64,000 bases of DNA from Vermamoeba vermiformis (taxonomy: Eukaryota; Tubulinea; Echinamoebida), in assembly GCA_045837725.1 (NCBI GenBank), contig JBEWZL010000287.1:1-64000 (forward strand), given 5' to 3'. Below are positions 22,524 through 35,400 of this stretch, in pieces (the first letter of the stretch is position 1; every line of letters begins with the position of its first letter). Under the pieces are notes generated by a model, which ran no database searches, was not told the origin of the DNA, and was given only the letters and a program-made list of their open reading frames with translations. Position numbers and translations under genes: made by a program.

Positions 22524-24557
22524 GTTGTTGACGACAGAGTACGAAGCACGTCTGCCACGGAAGCGAACGAAGAGGAAGTAACCCACGGCACCGAGCACCA
22601 AGACACCGATCACTAAGAACATGCCTCCCACGAACGCGCCGCCGGCAAAAGGAACGTCTGTAATAAGACGAATCAGTATTTGTTTGCTTTTGCAACGAGA
22701 TCCAGATCCGTTTTTAGGGGTACTTACGGCACTTTTGGCTGTCCATAACACGGTTGCTTTCAGGGCATTGGTCGCCTTGGAAGTTAATGTCAATGCACGT
22801 GTTAGAAGTCTCGCACCATGCGCAAGGATCGCCCGGAATGCCTGCAAATAAGATACGTTTTTTTAGTCCGTTTAAACGTGTCACTTTATGATATGTCAGA
22901 CGTACCAGAGCAAGCTTGGCAAGAGGTTCTGACGTTGCATTGCTTAGGGTCTGTCGGGCACGTGTGAGCGACACCTTCACCGCAGCCAACAATGTCGATG
23001 TCAATGCACTTTTGCATGCTCGAGCACCAGCCACAATCGACCGAGCTCAGTCCCGGGACATGCAGCTAGAGCAGTCTTGGGACTCCTCGCAGAATTTCTC
23101 TGTTATGCATCATTAATACACTATAATCTACCATTATAGAGGCATTCTATTGGCTAATCTCGACCAACTAGATCCGGTCGTGATCCGCAGTTGATCCGAA
23201 AAGCCTTTTGTTCGTAAACTGTAGTAATGTTATATGTAGACTTACCGCAAGAAAGAGCGCGTCTCAAGCAAGTGCTGTTGTCCATCCTCGTGCAAGAGGG
23301 AATGCCTCCGTCAATGCACCAGTCGCAGGCATCGTCAGCCTTGCAAGAAGTGCAAGTGTGGTACTTGTCGCACGCTAGTTACAAAGTCGTAAGTAAGCTG
23401 GTACGTACTATTCAAAAACTTCACTAAGACTGAATGGGAGTAGTGTTGCCGGATGTGACAAGACGTTTCGAGGTAAACTTGAGCTATGAACGAATACTTA
23501 CGGCACTTGTCAGTGACACAGCCAGTATTGTTGGCAGTGACAGCTGAGCAGAGGCCAGTCTGGGGGCACCAAGCACAGAGCGTAGAACCGTGGCTCAAAC
23601 ATTCACCGCAGCTGCTGTATTGAGCGCACTCTGTACACGAGTCATAGCATTAGTTTCATACAATACTTTGGAAGTATATTAAAGCCGGCGGCTATAATAT
23701 AATGGTACTTACGACAGGTGTCAGTCTTTTGACAGTTAATAGGGGCTTGGTTGCCAATGTGATGGCACGAGCCTTTGCCGCCGTTTCCGTTCTGGCAGTA
23801 GAAACAATCGCCAGGGAAGTTGAGGCAATCGCGGCAAGTTTGCAAATTCTCGCAGTCTATTAGTAAAGGAATTAATTCGAATAAATACGATAAATTTATC
23901 GGAGCCAAACTCCGCACATCTGTCAAGGTGATACATCTTAACAATTTAAACTAATCGTTGCAATTGTAACTATTTATCGTTAAATTGAAATTTAATAATT
24001 AATTAGCACGATGATTAGGAAAAGTTATGCGACTATTTCGATCTACGCAAAAACTCAGTAGTAGCTACTTACGATGGCATTGGCCATACTCCCAAGTAAC
24101 TAAGCACTTAGCTCCATTGGCAGGACCAAAAGCATTGCCTTCCATACAAGTCTATTCATGAAACGATTCATTAGATCCTGTTGATCGAGCGCGTCAAAAT
24201 AATAAGACTTACTTCAGTGGCAGCGCACCAACCACAAGTAGTAATATCAGTACATGTCACGCATGTGTTATATTGGCCGCAAGGGTTAACCTGCAATTCA
24301 GTGCTGGTAATGCCTGCCCACAAATTAATTTTAGATGCGAAAATATTTTACGTAAAATTGTAAGAACTAAAATATAAACAGATCGTGACAAGCGATTATA
24401 GAAATAATTATAAACGCGATCAAATTATTGATAATTTTATACAAAAAGCAAAAAAGATTTTGTCATTAGATCGTGTCTTTTATCAATTGCAAACTTACCG
24501 TTGATCAAAGTGACGATCGCGACCGACAATAATAAAACTTTAGTAATAAGACCCATT
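22524..24557 (-). CDS. Cysteine-rich PSI-repeat single-pass membrane receptor-like protein
   Basis: The first exon (24557 down to about 24500) encodes a signal peptide MGLITKVLLLSVAIVTLIN. Each following exon encodes one PSI-like module with the recurring pattern C..C..C...C.WC...C: TCVTCTDITTCGWCAATE, CLNFPGDCFYCQNGNG, CGECLSHGSTLCAWC, CTSCKADDACDWCIDGG, VDCGWCSSMQKC and DPCAWCETSNTC. A single transmembrane helix (FAGGAFVGGMFLVIGVLVLG) and a short basic tail end the protein. PSI modules are disulfide-rich extracellular folds of plexins, semaphorins and integrins, often adhesive. One-module-per-exon organisation suggests growth by exon duplication. A frame change is needed near 23052 (a CCCGGG stretch) to join CSSCM with the LSSVDCGWC segment; this may be a sequence error or a real defect. 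Confidence 0.8.
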
Positions 24558-24643
24558 GTGGTAACAAATCTTTAAACAAAACGAACTAAATTTATTGTCA
24601 AAAAACTGGACTTAACCTCGATCCACCTTTGACACTTGAACAA

Positions 24644-24655
24644 TGACACGTGTCA
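24644..24655. repeat. 12-bp palindrome TGACACGTGTCA overlapping a stop codon
   Basis: A perfect copy whose last three bases are the stop codon (TGA on the minus strand) of the secreted protein gene. Confidence 0.8.
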
Positions 24656-25608
24656 ACATGAAGGCGCACTAGGAACACCCGCAATGTTAGGAGGAGTAAA
24701 TCTATATTGATCGGTCGATGTATCTTGAGCGCCTAACAAAGACTGGCTGCAAGTGCATTGTTGATAAAATTTCTTCGTCAGATAAACTGAGCCAGCAGAG
24801 GGAATTTGGGCCGGATAAGTGAAATGCACGGTCACACCAGACGGAAGATGCACGTCAATAGGGAAATTAGTTGAATAGAGCGTTGTCGTGTAGGTCTGAT
24901 CCGTTCGGATTCGGATGGTGCACGGCGAGTCATCGTTCGTTACAAATTCATCTAATTGATATATAGTCGATGGATGGCTGAGATTGGAACTGAAATATGA
25001 TGCACCAATATTAAGACTGACATTCAAAGTATTCACACCGTCATAGAGGTACCCTAATGTTTTCATAATATTAACCAAAATTAACTATGTCTACCTTATT
25101 TAAAATTATATTAAGTACCTGTCATGAACAATGGATCAATAGTGAGTGATTGCAGAGTTTTCGACGAGTATTTGAACAATGTAGCGGAAGTAGGTTCAAT
25201 GTTCGAGTTCAAGAAATATTCAGGACTAGAATCGCAGTAATTCTTCAAATGTCCGATCAAATACGCGTACGTCGTATTGCTATAGCCTATTGTTCACTTT
25301 TTTAGCAAAATTTTGAAGCAGATCAGTCGCTTACCGTAGTTTTGGTTTGAGACGGAAAAAGCTTGGATCGAGAGCGTGTAGCAGTGAGTAGTATCAGTGA
25401 GGTTCACATAACCATCTGCAGTGCCACTAGGAGCACTAAAGAAGGTGATAGTCGTTACGGTCTCTCTAAAGGGCACAACCAAGTTTTGATTCGCTGGATC
25501 TAAACACGGATCTGAATTGTTGCACGAACAATCCCGCAAACAAAACAACAATAGTAACACGACTAAATATTTCGTGTGAATCATAATGACGATTTGTTGT
25601 ATTATCAT
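24653..25608 (-). CDS. Secreted protein, unknown family
   Basis: At least three exons. The first (25608 to about 25330) starts with a hydrophobic signal peptide; IHTKYLVVLLLLFCLRDCSC makes the internal Met at 25581 an equally good start. It continues SDPCLDPANQNLVVPFRETV. The middle exon (about 25130-25290) includes YAYLIGHLKNYCDSSPEYFL, and the last (24653 to about 25060) runs YLYDGVNTLNVSLNIGASYF to the C-terminus GVPSAPSC. The composition (Ser, Thr, Asn, beta-branched residues, several N-glycosylation sites) suggests an extracellular beta-rich protein. There is no TM helix and I do not recognise the family. Confidence 0.7.
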
Positions 25609-25964
25609 GCAGATGTAAATTAATAAAAATCAAAATTGACGCAGCTTTTAACGCTACTAGCGGCACACTGCCAAAAAAATCTAATAAAATTCGTTGTAGT
25701 ATTTAATGCCACGAGTCATGATCTAAATCGAAAGGTAACGCCAATTTTTAAAATGGATTTATCAAAAATTTCGATCAGTAAAATTACCTTTCCGTTTGTA
25801 AAGCCAACCACCATCTAGCACTACATAACTATTCTTGTATTATTAGATTTGCCTATTGAGTCCAACAAAATGAGGTACCGAACACGACGATTTAAAAATT
25901 TAACACGGTTCAGCCGTTGAGAGAGCTTTCAATTTAATATTTTGCATGATATAATAACTACAAC
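25609..25964. other. Divergent promoter region
   Basis: A 356-bp AT-rich spacer between the minus-strand secreted protein and the plus-strand Rho gene. It probably holds both promoters. No specific element is identified. Confidence 0.4.
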
Positions 25965-28344
25965 AATGAGTTTCACTGAAGTAAAACTCGTAGTGGTCGG
26001 CGATGCGTCAGTTGGAAAGGCAAGTGCACCATAATCAGATTTGGTCTTTAGCGTTAACAGTTTACGTGTAGACCTCCTTGTTCATAACTTATACTACGAA
26101 TTCTTTCCCTGAAGAATATATTCCAACGGTAATTAGCAATTAGTGCAATGCACTTTGTAATTCGTCTAAGACTAATATTTTTTTGCTAGGTTTTCGACAA
26201 CTTCTCGGTAAATGTAAGTGAGCATAATATTATATTTAGGCTCGTCATTACGGTAAAATTATTATAATATTTGAGATTTCATTAAATAGGTTATAGTGGA
26301 TCAAAAACTTGTTAACGTTGGATTGTGGGACACTGCAGGCCAATCAGATTACGGTAAACTTATATATATATTAGTGTCTAAATTTCTAACGGAAAAAACG
26401 GCAGATAGACTTCGTCCTCTTTCGTATCCAAACACAGGTACCCGGATGGAGCTTTTCCAAATTGTCAATCGCTAAATATTACTTCAACAGATGTATTTTT
26501 AATTTGCTTTGATGGCCGAGAGAGTTTCAACAACATTACAACGAAGGTAAGTGAAATTTCTGGGTGTTAAATCCGTTACTGAAATACTAACGTTGTTCTT
26601 AGTGGGTGCCTGAGGTAAGACAGATATATTTGATAAATATTGGTCTATTATGAACTATTTTCTTGAAGATCCGTAAACATTGCCCGACAACACCTTTCTT
26701 GCTCGTCGGAACAAAATCAGATCTGCGAAACGACCCTTATAGTTCGCATAAACTCGTACCAGTACATGAAGCTCAAGCGTTAGCTCAAAAATTAGGCACA
26801 AAATACGTCGAATGGTATGTATTAATTTTTCATACATCGTTATTATATTGTTGTAATTTTGCAAAAAAACAGTTCTGCAAAAACGCAAGAGGGCGTTAAA
26901 GAGACCTTTGACGAAGCAATCAGAGCCGTGTTGTACCCGAGTCAGAGACAAAGTACTCACGGCGATAACAGCTCGAATGCACCGTCGGGCGAGGATAACG
27001 ATTTTCCCTTCGCTGACTTATTTAAGAACGCTGTATTGCCTGCGTGTAAGTGTTGGATCCGATCTGCAGATGCGTTTTTTTCTTCTACTTCGTCTATCGC
27101 TCTAATCTTATAACATTAGCCGTAAGTGCTGCACAAGGCGTATTAGAACACGTACAAATGCTTACCACTGGTGAGACGGCGGATCCAGATGCGTTGAGCA
27201 AGTGTAAGAAGGATAACCATAACTAACAGATCTAAGAATCCGACTAACTAAATCAAACAGACCTCAACTCCACAGCGCCTATTCTCGGCAGATCAATTGC
27301 ACAAATGGCTGTGTTCAACGTCCTCGCTCACAAGGACATGACTCCGTTGTCTCGTGCAGAGCAACTCCGCGTCGCATGCACCGCCGCAATTGCAACACGT
27401 GCTACAGCTGAGGTAAGACTGCCTGGAATCCGTTAGACTACCGAATTAGGAAATACTCTTCAATACTTACGTGTCTATCTTTTTTTGCAGGCTACGTGTC
27501 GTTATATCGCCAAATTGTATCAAGAGCGCAGAGTCCCTAGCGAGCAAGAGTTGGCGAGTGCTGGTGCTGGTACTCTGTCCGACTTCTTGAATAGTGTTGG
27601 CAACACTGTTGCTGCGGCAGTGATGCGCGTGGTGTCCTTCATTTTAGACACAACGACCAACTCGACGAATATGAACTACAAATTGTCGACTAACGTACCT
27701 GCTGAACTCTCATTCTCGACCACGAGTTTTCACGAGCTAGACGTGCGTGCAAAGCTCTCATTTGCCACGGGCCTAGTCCAAAGTCTGTCGCGCTCTCAAT
27801 CATCAAACAACAATGAAAAAGACGTGCGTCAATTGGCCAATCAAATCGGTATCGTTGGTGCTCAAGCAGCATTTGACACCTTCGTTCAGAAGTCAGCGCA
27901 GTTAGAACACCGTGCCAATTTCTGCAAGACTGCCGCAGACCTTGCTAACAACTCACCTGCGCTATTAGCCGCCCTTAGTACGACTACCATATGGAATAAC
28001 GTGAGTGGATGCGATAGATCTAGATCCGAAACTAGAACTCATTACTTACTATTACTATTACAGGTCGATTCTTTGCGTCAATTCGCGCTCGAAATTAGCG
28101 TTGCTGCATGTGCGAATATGCTCGCTGAAAACAACACCGTAGAGATCCTTGACAAGGTGCACTCTTTACGTAACGAGCTCACTTTTAGAAGCGACGAGCC
28201 ATCTGAGTTGTTAATGGTAAGTTGAACTTTCATGCAACGCCACATTCGATGCAACTCTACGTGTACTTACTCGTTCATCAGAGCGCTGTGCCAATTGCAG
28301 CCTGCATTGCCGAGAGCGTTACATCCGCGATGTTGGCCTTGCTT
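25965..28344 (+). CDS. Rho/Rac-family small GTPase with long helical C-terminal extension
   Basis: About 13 short exons. Residues 1-180 form a Rac-like GTPase: GDASVGK P-loop, then [15 protein letters not shown] (switch I), [20 protein letters not shown] (switch II), [22 protein letters not shown] (base recognition TKSD) and [12 protein letters not shown]. Intron 1 starts GCAAGT after GGAAAG, a GC-AG intron. P-loop Gly12 is Ala. Instead of a CAAX box the frame continues without break for about 370 residues, phases matching across each junction: [60 protein letters not shown], and ends [14 protein letters not shown]. The extension is alanine-rich and helical, of unrecognised family. By homology it is a membrane- or cytoskeleton-linked signalling GTPase, but without a lipidation motif its location is open. 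Confidence 0.85.
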
Positions 28345-29236
28345 TGAAGAATTGATTAGTAGAGAAGAAAGACTTATAAAGTGTTTGTCAGGTCTTACCT
28401 CGATCGTTTGGCTTGCGATCCACCCATCTAGGCTTAACAAATAAACAACTTCTTACTAGAAAGGCTTTACAACTAACCACGCGAACTTCGCAAAATAGTA
28501 ACTGCTTTGACTATGGACGAGTATAGCGCGATATTATGAAATGGGGCAAGTCACTGCACGAGGAAAAACAAAGATGGATCGAGGAAGCAGATCATTTCAG
28601 AATCTCCAACCAAGGCTGGTTCGGCACCCATGATTGAGATTACAATAAACAATCCTTGCGATAGGTGCGTGCAAAAAGAAAACTAGGCACGTGGAACGAC
28701 AGTCAACCACAGCTTGTGTGAGGAGATGTCGCAACGAAACGGCTAAATCCAAAAAATAAATTCAATTTCGGTCCGAAAATTATGTAATCTCAAATTAATA
28801 ACTGAAAATTCGTGCTATAATTGAACTAAGCACCAGGGCTAGGAAAAATTCATCTTAAGCAGTGATTAATTCTGAAACTTTGGCCAGCTGCGGTGATGAG
28901 ATACGGAACAAGGCAAAAAAAGTAAATCGAGGACCTTCTTACCTTGTAGTATGTGCGCGCCTGCCTTCCATGACTAGGTTTGCTTTTGTTTTTGATAAGG
29001 TGGTGCGGATGTGGTTAGAGTTTGAGACCGCAAGACAATCAGAGAATCGGGTTCTTTGCGCCGTGCTATGACACTCGCGAGCACATAGAATCGGCAGGCA
29101 ACTCATATCTGTTCGTGTCGAGTTTGCTGTGAAAACAAACTGAAATTTAACTTTTTTGATCTTTCCGTACTTCGCGCTCGAAAAAAAAACCCTTGGGACC
29201 GACGCCGTTTCCCATTAACTTTTACAACAACGAACA
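28345..29236. other. Intergenic, no gene supported
   Basis: Nearly 900 bp with no convincing exon on either strand. A 69-codon frame at 28862-29071 shows no domain or splice support. The last 150 bp probably hold the DUSP promoter. Confidence 0.45.
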
Positions 29237-30787
29237 ATGAGCAACAAGTGGGAAGTCATTCCACCTCCAGCAGAGATCCTGGAGCGGATTAAGGCCGACG
29301 AGAAGTTCAAGGATTTCGACTTTTTTGGAGCGCAGATGGTGGTCGAAAACTTGCTTATTGGACCTATTACAGTGGTAACGAATAGCAAACTGATGAAGGA
29401 TATTGGTATTACGCACGTACTATCAATAATTAATGCGAGACCACTCTTTCCAAAAGAGTTCACGTACAAAGTGGTTGATTTAAAAGATCTGCCCTCAGAA
29501 AATTTAATTATTCACTTGTTGGACTGTATCAGCTTTATTGACGACTGTATTAAACGAGGTAAGCAAACGGACATTTATACAACTGAATATACTCGAATTA
29601 ATTTTCAACTGCCGTTTCAATTTTCGATCTGTCGGCAAACGAATTGTAAAAATCCCGAATCAATATTATTATACCAATACTTTACTCGGTGCACGGAATA
29701 CACAACATCCTTTCCTTTAATCATTACTTTATCCTTTTTCGCCAAACGGTAAAACAATCCAGATGAAAAAACCGACGAATTTTCAAAATAATTTACTTTA
29801 GTTTAAAAGCAATAATCGGTTCTTATCCTTAGAACAATAAATTGACATTCTTATTCTTCTAATTTAAAATCCGAGCACCGGAGCTTAATAATTTTATGTA
29901 GTTCACTGAATCTACACGTAATTTTTCTAAATCTGGCTAATTTGCATGGAGAACTGACCCTTATTACGTGTAGGAGGCAAAGTGTACGTCCATTGTCAAC
30001 GAGGCGTGTCCAGATCTGCTGCAGTATGCGCCGCTTTCCTGATGTGGAAGTTGAAGATGACGCAAGAAGATGCACTTCAAACAGTCGCCGAAGCTCGGCC
30101 AGTAATTTGTCCCAATAGAGTAAGTGGCATATAGATATTTACTTAATCTGTCGGTTGAGATTCACGGCAATCGAAAAGCTTGCTTGGATTTCGAACAATT
30201 TTTTTGCTTTGTCATCAAAATAACGATTTAATAAGATCTTTTCGAAAATAATGATATTTATATAATTAAGATTCATTTGCACGAGCAGCATTACTCTATT
30301 TTTGCTGGATGTACCAGCCACTTCCTAACATTAATTAATCGGAGATCAAAAGTAACTAACTGCTTCATTCTAATAGGGATTTTTGAGTCAGCTAAAGCAA
30401 TTTGAATTGAAATTAACAGCATCGCGACGAAGAGCACCTTCGCCACAGATTATTCAACGCAAAACTTTTGTACCTCCAAATAGCGAAGCTGCGACAGATG
30501 CCTCGAGCGGATCTGCTGCACCAGTCGCTGGAAGCACGCACATTAATAGCCTGCCTACACATTACGAGGAATCCGAACCGAAGGCAAGTCCGAATGTGGA
30601 TGCAGGACGAACGACAATCTCCGAATCGGATCTCAAATTGAAACACAGCCAGGAACTGTTAAATAAGGAAACTAATGTTAATATGAATAATTTGGATCGT
30701 ATTATTGCCAGTGAAGTCGCGGCACATGCGATGCATAATGGTTTGACTCTGCCTACTCGGCCGGAGCCGATCAACTCGCTAACCTAA
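29237..30787 (+). CDS. Dual-specificity protein phosphatase (DUSP)
   Basis: Three exons: 29237-29559, about 29973-30120 and about 30378-30787. Intron 1 (413 nt) is much longer than the local norm. The phosphatase domain has the general-acid loop in YKVVDLKDLPSENLI and the P-loop VHCQRGVSRSAAVCAAFLMW, where Cys and Arg are the nucleophile and phosphate-binding residue of the HCX5R motif. It is followed by ARPVICPNRGFLSQLKQFE, typical of atypical and MAPK-type DUSPs. The last 110 residues (Ser, Pro, Asn and Glu rich) are disordered. It would dephosphorylate Ser/Thr/Tyr in proteins, in cytosol or nucleus. There is no rhodanese-like MAPK-binding domain, so it belongs with atypical DUSPs. Confidence 0.93.
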
Positions 30788-31350
30788 CTGCGGATTTGAA
30801 GAACGAATACTGAAAATAATGTACAAAGTCTGAAATAAATGTATTATAATACTTTTCTTACAAAAGGCTATGCTGTCCCGTTCATAGCCGTTGCTTGCGG
30901 TTTAATTGCGGTACCGGTACCTCGCGACCAGCGGAAGATCTCCGGTCCATCGGATCCTGCTTTTGAACTTTACGGAACCGTTCAGACTACATCGGAATAC
31001 CGAAAGACGATATTTTGGGCTACGGAGTCTATTTTTTTTCACTAAGCGGTTTAAACCTGGAGGCCGATCCATTCCAAGTATATAAGATGGATTAAGTAAA
31101 AGACCGATGCCGAACCCAAGCAGAATCCTGATTTAGTAATGTTCGAGGAGTATATAAGCCTTTGGGCTAAAAATACTTTCCGGCGGACTATTTATAACGA
31201 AATAAATTTTAGTTTATTATCAACAGAACAACGGAACAAGGCAAGAGGAATCTAATTCTCCTTATTGCTAAAACAATTATACATTTTTGCTCAGATTGCT
31301 CGTAATCAGCTCGAGTGCCTGCCAAAGTCAAATACGAAATTGCATCTACC
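30788..31350. other. Intergenic, no gene supported
   Basis: It has AATAAA at 30834-30839 for the DUSP transcript. A 68-codon frame at 30839-31045 has a hydrophobic start but no other support. Confidence 0.45.
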
Positions 31351-32204
31351 ATGCCGCGCGGAAAACAAGGCAAGAAGTCATCCAAAGAAGACGCGACTGC
31401 ATCGCCAAAAGTATCGAAACAAAAAGCGACTAAGCCTAAGGAGGTTTGGGAGAAGAAGATCACCAAGATCAGGTTAGTCCCTCACATCCCGCTACAACGA
31501 GCCGTTCCAAAGGCAATAGAAAGCAACAACGACAGCTCTCCTTACAAACGTGACGTATTCGAGCGTCATTTTAAGCGAGGGAGGGATGGCGAGCTCGAAC
31601 AAAAGTCCATCCGAGAGCACAAGAAAAATTCTTTTCGAACAGATATCCTTTTTACGATTATATAGCGACGATTTGATCATCGAATAACTCGATATAATTT
31701 ATGTTATATTCCTTAACGGCTGCCAACATTCAGATGAGGTGTCCAATAATACCGGAAGATCAGATGAAGAGAACTCAAACTCTAATGCAGGCCATAGGTA
31801 AGTTTTTCCAGCTATAATTTCCTATCTGCGCGCATTTCAGCATCTTTATAAATGAAATTGATTGCCGGGACCAATCCCGCATGCTATATTTAGCAATAGA
31901 ACTTTTTTCGCTTTTGGTCCGACGCTAAATTTGTAATTTCAAGATTGGAGGCCGACGGATCATACAGCTCATCACAGCCATCTAGCCCAAGCTCATCTAG
32001 CGTTAGCCCTTGCATTAGTACTCAAATTTCATTTTTAGTCGATCCGATCAACGACTCCAAGGTTCGTACCCATCGTATTTTTGCATAGTATGGGGCTAAT
32101 GAATTATTTAGATTCCTCCCATTGAATCGTGGGACGTCATTAAAAGGATCAGTCCAGGAAAGCGGGAAGGAAAAGAAATATCCGACAAAGTACGTTGCTA
32201 ACTT
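31351..32204 (+). CDS. Hypothetical Lys/Ser-rich protein
   Basis: Exon 1 (31351 to about 31470) encodes a very basic N-terminus MPRGKQGKKSSKEDATASPK ... EVWEKKITKIR. A second segment near 31737-31798 can follow as CPIIPEDQMKRTQTLMQAI. A third (about 31945-32060) is Ser-rich (SYSSSQPSSPSSSSVSP), and the last (about 32112-32204) gives IPPIESWDVIKRISPGKREG. The phase between segments two and three does not close cleanly in my reading. No domain is recognised; the composition suggests a nuclear or cytosolic disordered protein. Confidence 0.45.
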
Positions 32205-32496
32205 CCTTCACTGAAAATTTGAGTACTAATGGCATATATAGTAATGTTTGCTAATTGCCATGTATATATCACCTATTGTAAGCGAATATTTGGTGTGCGC
32301 ATGATTTTGGAACGAAGTGAAAACTCCGTTCGCATGCTGCAACCATTTTGTACTTTGTCCGAAAGTTAATTGTATCATAGCTTTAATATGTAATTATTGT
32401 TGTAATATAGTCCATAATAAACCAATTGTAGGATAAGAAATCTATCGGCTTTATGTGAATTTTGGATCTTTCTTACGTTAATCTTTTCCCTCGACT

Positions 32497-35400
32497 CTAC
32501 GACTGAATGTTGGCGAAAAAGTTGATAAGACACAAGTTATTATGGAAGAGGTCCTCCAAGTTTGACCAAGTGTTGCTTTGAAGGCCTTCGATATCTTGAG
32601 TAAGCTTAAGTAAATTGTCGTTGGACGCGATCGGATCCGCGTGGACCTAAAGAGAGTGGTTAATACGATATAGGGTAGTATAGATATTTATATAGCAAAG
32701 TACCTTCAACAGTACGTTTAAGACAGCTTGGATCAGCTCGAAGTTAGTACGTTTCAGTAACTGGTTCTTGATGAAATTGAGCACCATGACTACTTCCTAA
32801 TGATATTATATATTAGTAACCGTATAATATATATCAATCGTGTATTATTTAAGAGCATTCGGACTGAAACCGAGTGATAGTTTAACGAAGGAATACTTTA
32901 AGACAGAATTCTGCTAATAAATAGAAACTATTAGGGACGTACTTTGCAATCATCTGCCAAGCTCAATGATCGAATTTCAAAGTCGATAGCTGTTGGTGAC
33001 ATCGACTTGAGCAATTCCATCGCTTCGGAGTCTAATTTTGGAACGCGTCAGTATACAAACATTCAAGAAGGCTAAACTTACAATCTCCGGAGGTATTGGC
33101 GGACTCCAACGCGAGGATAAATTTAGTCTTAGGACGGATGGCACTCAAATTCAAGATCCTCGATCCCGATCCGTTCTCTTCGTCTCCGTCCGTTGTAGCT
33201 GTCGGAACAAATTTGGGTTCGAGACCAGGGATGGTACCCAACAAGAATGGTGCCTGAGGAGCCTCGGCAGGTTTAACAGGCTTGTTTCGTTCCTACGTAC
33301 ATAAATACATTAGTCCGAATGTTGGAAAACCTATTTTCCAAATATGGTAAATTTGAGCGCAATAATTAGTTTTTGGTTTGGTTACGAAAATAGCTTGCAA
33401 CCGCTCACGAGACAGTGACGTATATTGTTCATATGCCACCGTAGACATAATAAAATTTATCAAACTTTACCCTGATAAGATCCAGATTCACCAAAGTTTT
33501 GTACTTTGTAGCGGCTTCGTTGGACAGGGTAATTAGCTCGTCGCTTAGTTGCGATGGCGATGTCTCTAGGTCAAATTCAGAAGCCAGATCTTCATCTTCA
33601 CCATCCTCGTCCTAAATTTAAAATCGTTACAACAGATTCAAAATTAAAATTTTAATCATTAAAATGTAAAGCGGAGTAATTTTGAGGTAGGTACAGCACA
33701 AATATCTTACCATGCGATCTTCGTCATTTGAAGCGGCACTTTCGACAGCACCGACAAGGTTTGGCAAATCTGCGTACTTCGGTACTTTCGGAACAGGCTT
33801 CAAAAATATGTTGGTAAAGTACATCGCATTGGCCCTAATAATAGAATTAATATGATGAATTTCAAATCGCTATGGATTAACGCACCATAAATAAATTCCT
33901 CGTGATCCAACATGGCTCGTTGCTAAGAAGTCAGCTCGCGGAGACAAGCTCATGCTTACAATAGGCTTGGTTACTTTGAACCTAATAATAGTATTAGCAC
34001 CATATTTAAATCTTTCCTAACGTTTTTCTTACCAATCGATGCAGCGACCAGATGGAAGATCCCAATAACGAACACTACCGTCACTACCGGCGCTAATTAA
34101 GTGTCTAGCATCACCACTCAGCGCCTTTTAAATAATATTAGTAAGTGGTCTAATTAAAAAGCGAAATTGAATTGAGAAAATAGATCAGAAAAAATTCAGA
34201 TTAAATGTAGACTTACGATATCAGTAATAGTAGCTCCATCAGCGCGATGACTTTCAAATCTTCTGACCAAATTCTGCGTATCTACATCGAAGACGCGAAT
34301 AACACCGTCATCTGAGACCACTGCCAACAACGAGCTCTCTTTGTTCAATTGGAACTTGCTTACAGGTGCTTCAACTTGGACTGTCTTCAACAATTTGTGG
34401 CTTTCAAAGTCCCAGAACTGAACAATAATCAAACGTCAGTATGAAAAATTCAAAAAAAGATTCTCTCGAAATTAATTTTAGTTGTTCGTACTGAAAAATT
34501 ATTCGATATGGTGATTGCCGTACCTTAATTGTGCCATCTAAGCTCGCAGATATTAATATTCTGTTCAAAAGATCGACGGCCAAGCCTTGCACAGCTCCAT
34601 CATGAGCAGATTCACCATAGGATCCTCGGTGCATGCCAGATTGCAAGTTATATTTGTCAATCCATCCTGATTGCGATCCAATAAGCGCAAAGTTACCGCA
34701 AGAGCTGATAGCAACTGAAGTAATAGGAGATGCTCGTTCAGGACCCTTCGAGTAGAAGACGTGCTTGCCGAGCGTAAAATGCTCTTTGCGCCACGAATAG
34801 GCCTTAGATGAGCCCTCGTGACAGGTAACTACGTTATCCCACTCGCGTTGTTTCACAACGGCTACAAATTAAACAAATTAAAATCCGAAAATTTTCATGA
34901 ACTAAATTTGTTTTGCCACGCTAAATTTAGGATATATAGGATAAAATGACTTACATGCGTCGAAATCGATGAAGGGTGGCAGTTTTAAGTCTTCTTCAGT
35001 CAAATTATGCAACTTTTTAGCTCTAGAATCGTTTTGTCAGTTATTTGTACAAAGATACTCGGTCTTATTATCTGTACCTCGATGCCAAGTGACCTTGACT
35101 GAACTCGCGACTTCTTCTTTCTCGAACAGTAGAGAAAATTCTCAAACTGCGGTCTGAGCCAGCAGAAATGATCATCGACGATGTAACGAAAAATTTAATC
35201 CTAAGATGGATGCACGTTAGTATCATTACTGTATGGCCTTTTGTACGTTACGTACTTGTTAGGTGTACCAGAGTGGCCAGTTCTTGAGCGCAGGATGCGA
35301 GCGCTACCGTCCGGTTGGTCGAAGATCCAAACCTGAGTACCGACGGATGATTAGTCAACAGCCGATTGATTATTCATATGAACTTTAAACAGGCATATAG

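Noticed and set aside
28862-29071. 69-codon ORF in the 28.3-29.2 kb spacer
   Set aside because: No domain, signal peptide, splice signals or composition bias; consistent with chance.
30839-31045. 68-codon ORF after the DUSP gene
   Set aside because: Starts inside the likely poly(A) region of the DUSP and has no recognisable features.
33205-33240. GGGTTCGAGACC, a tRNA B-box-like sequence
   Set aside because: It lies in the coding sequence of the UTP21-like gene, and no acceptor stem, anticodon stem or A box fits around it.
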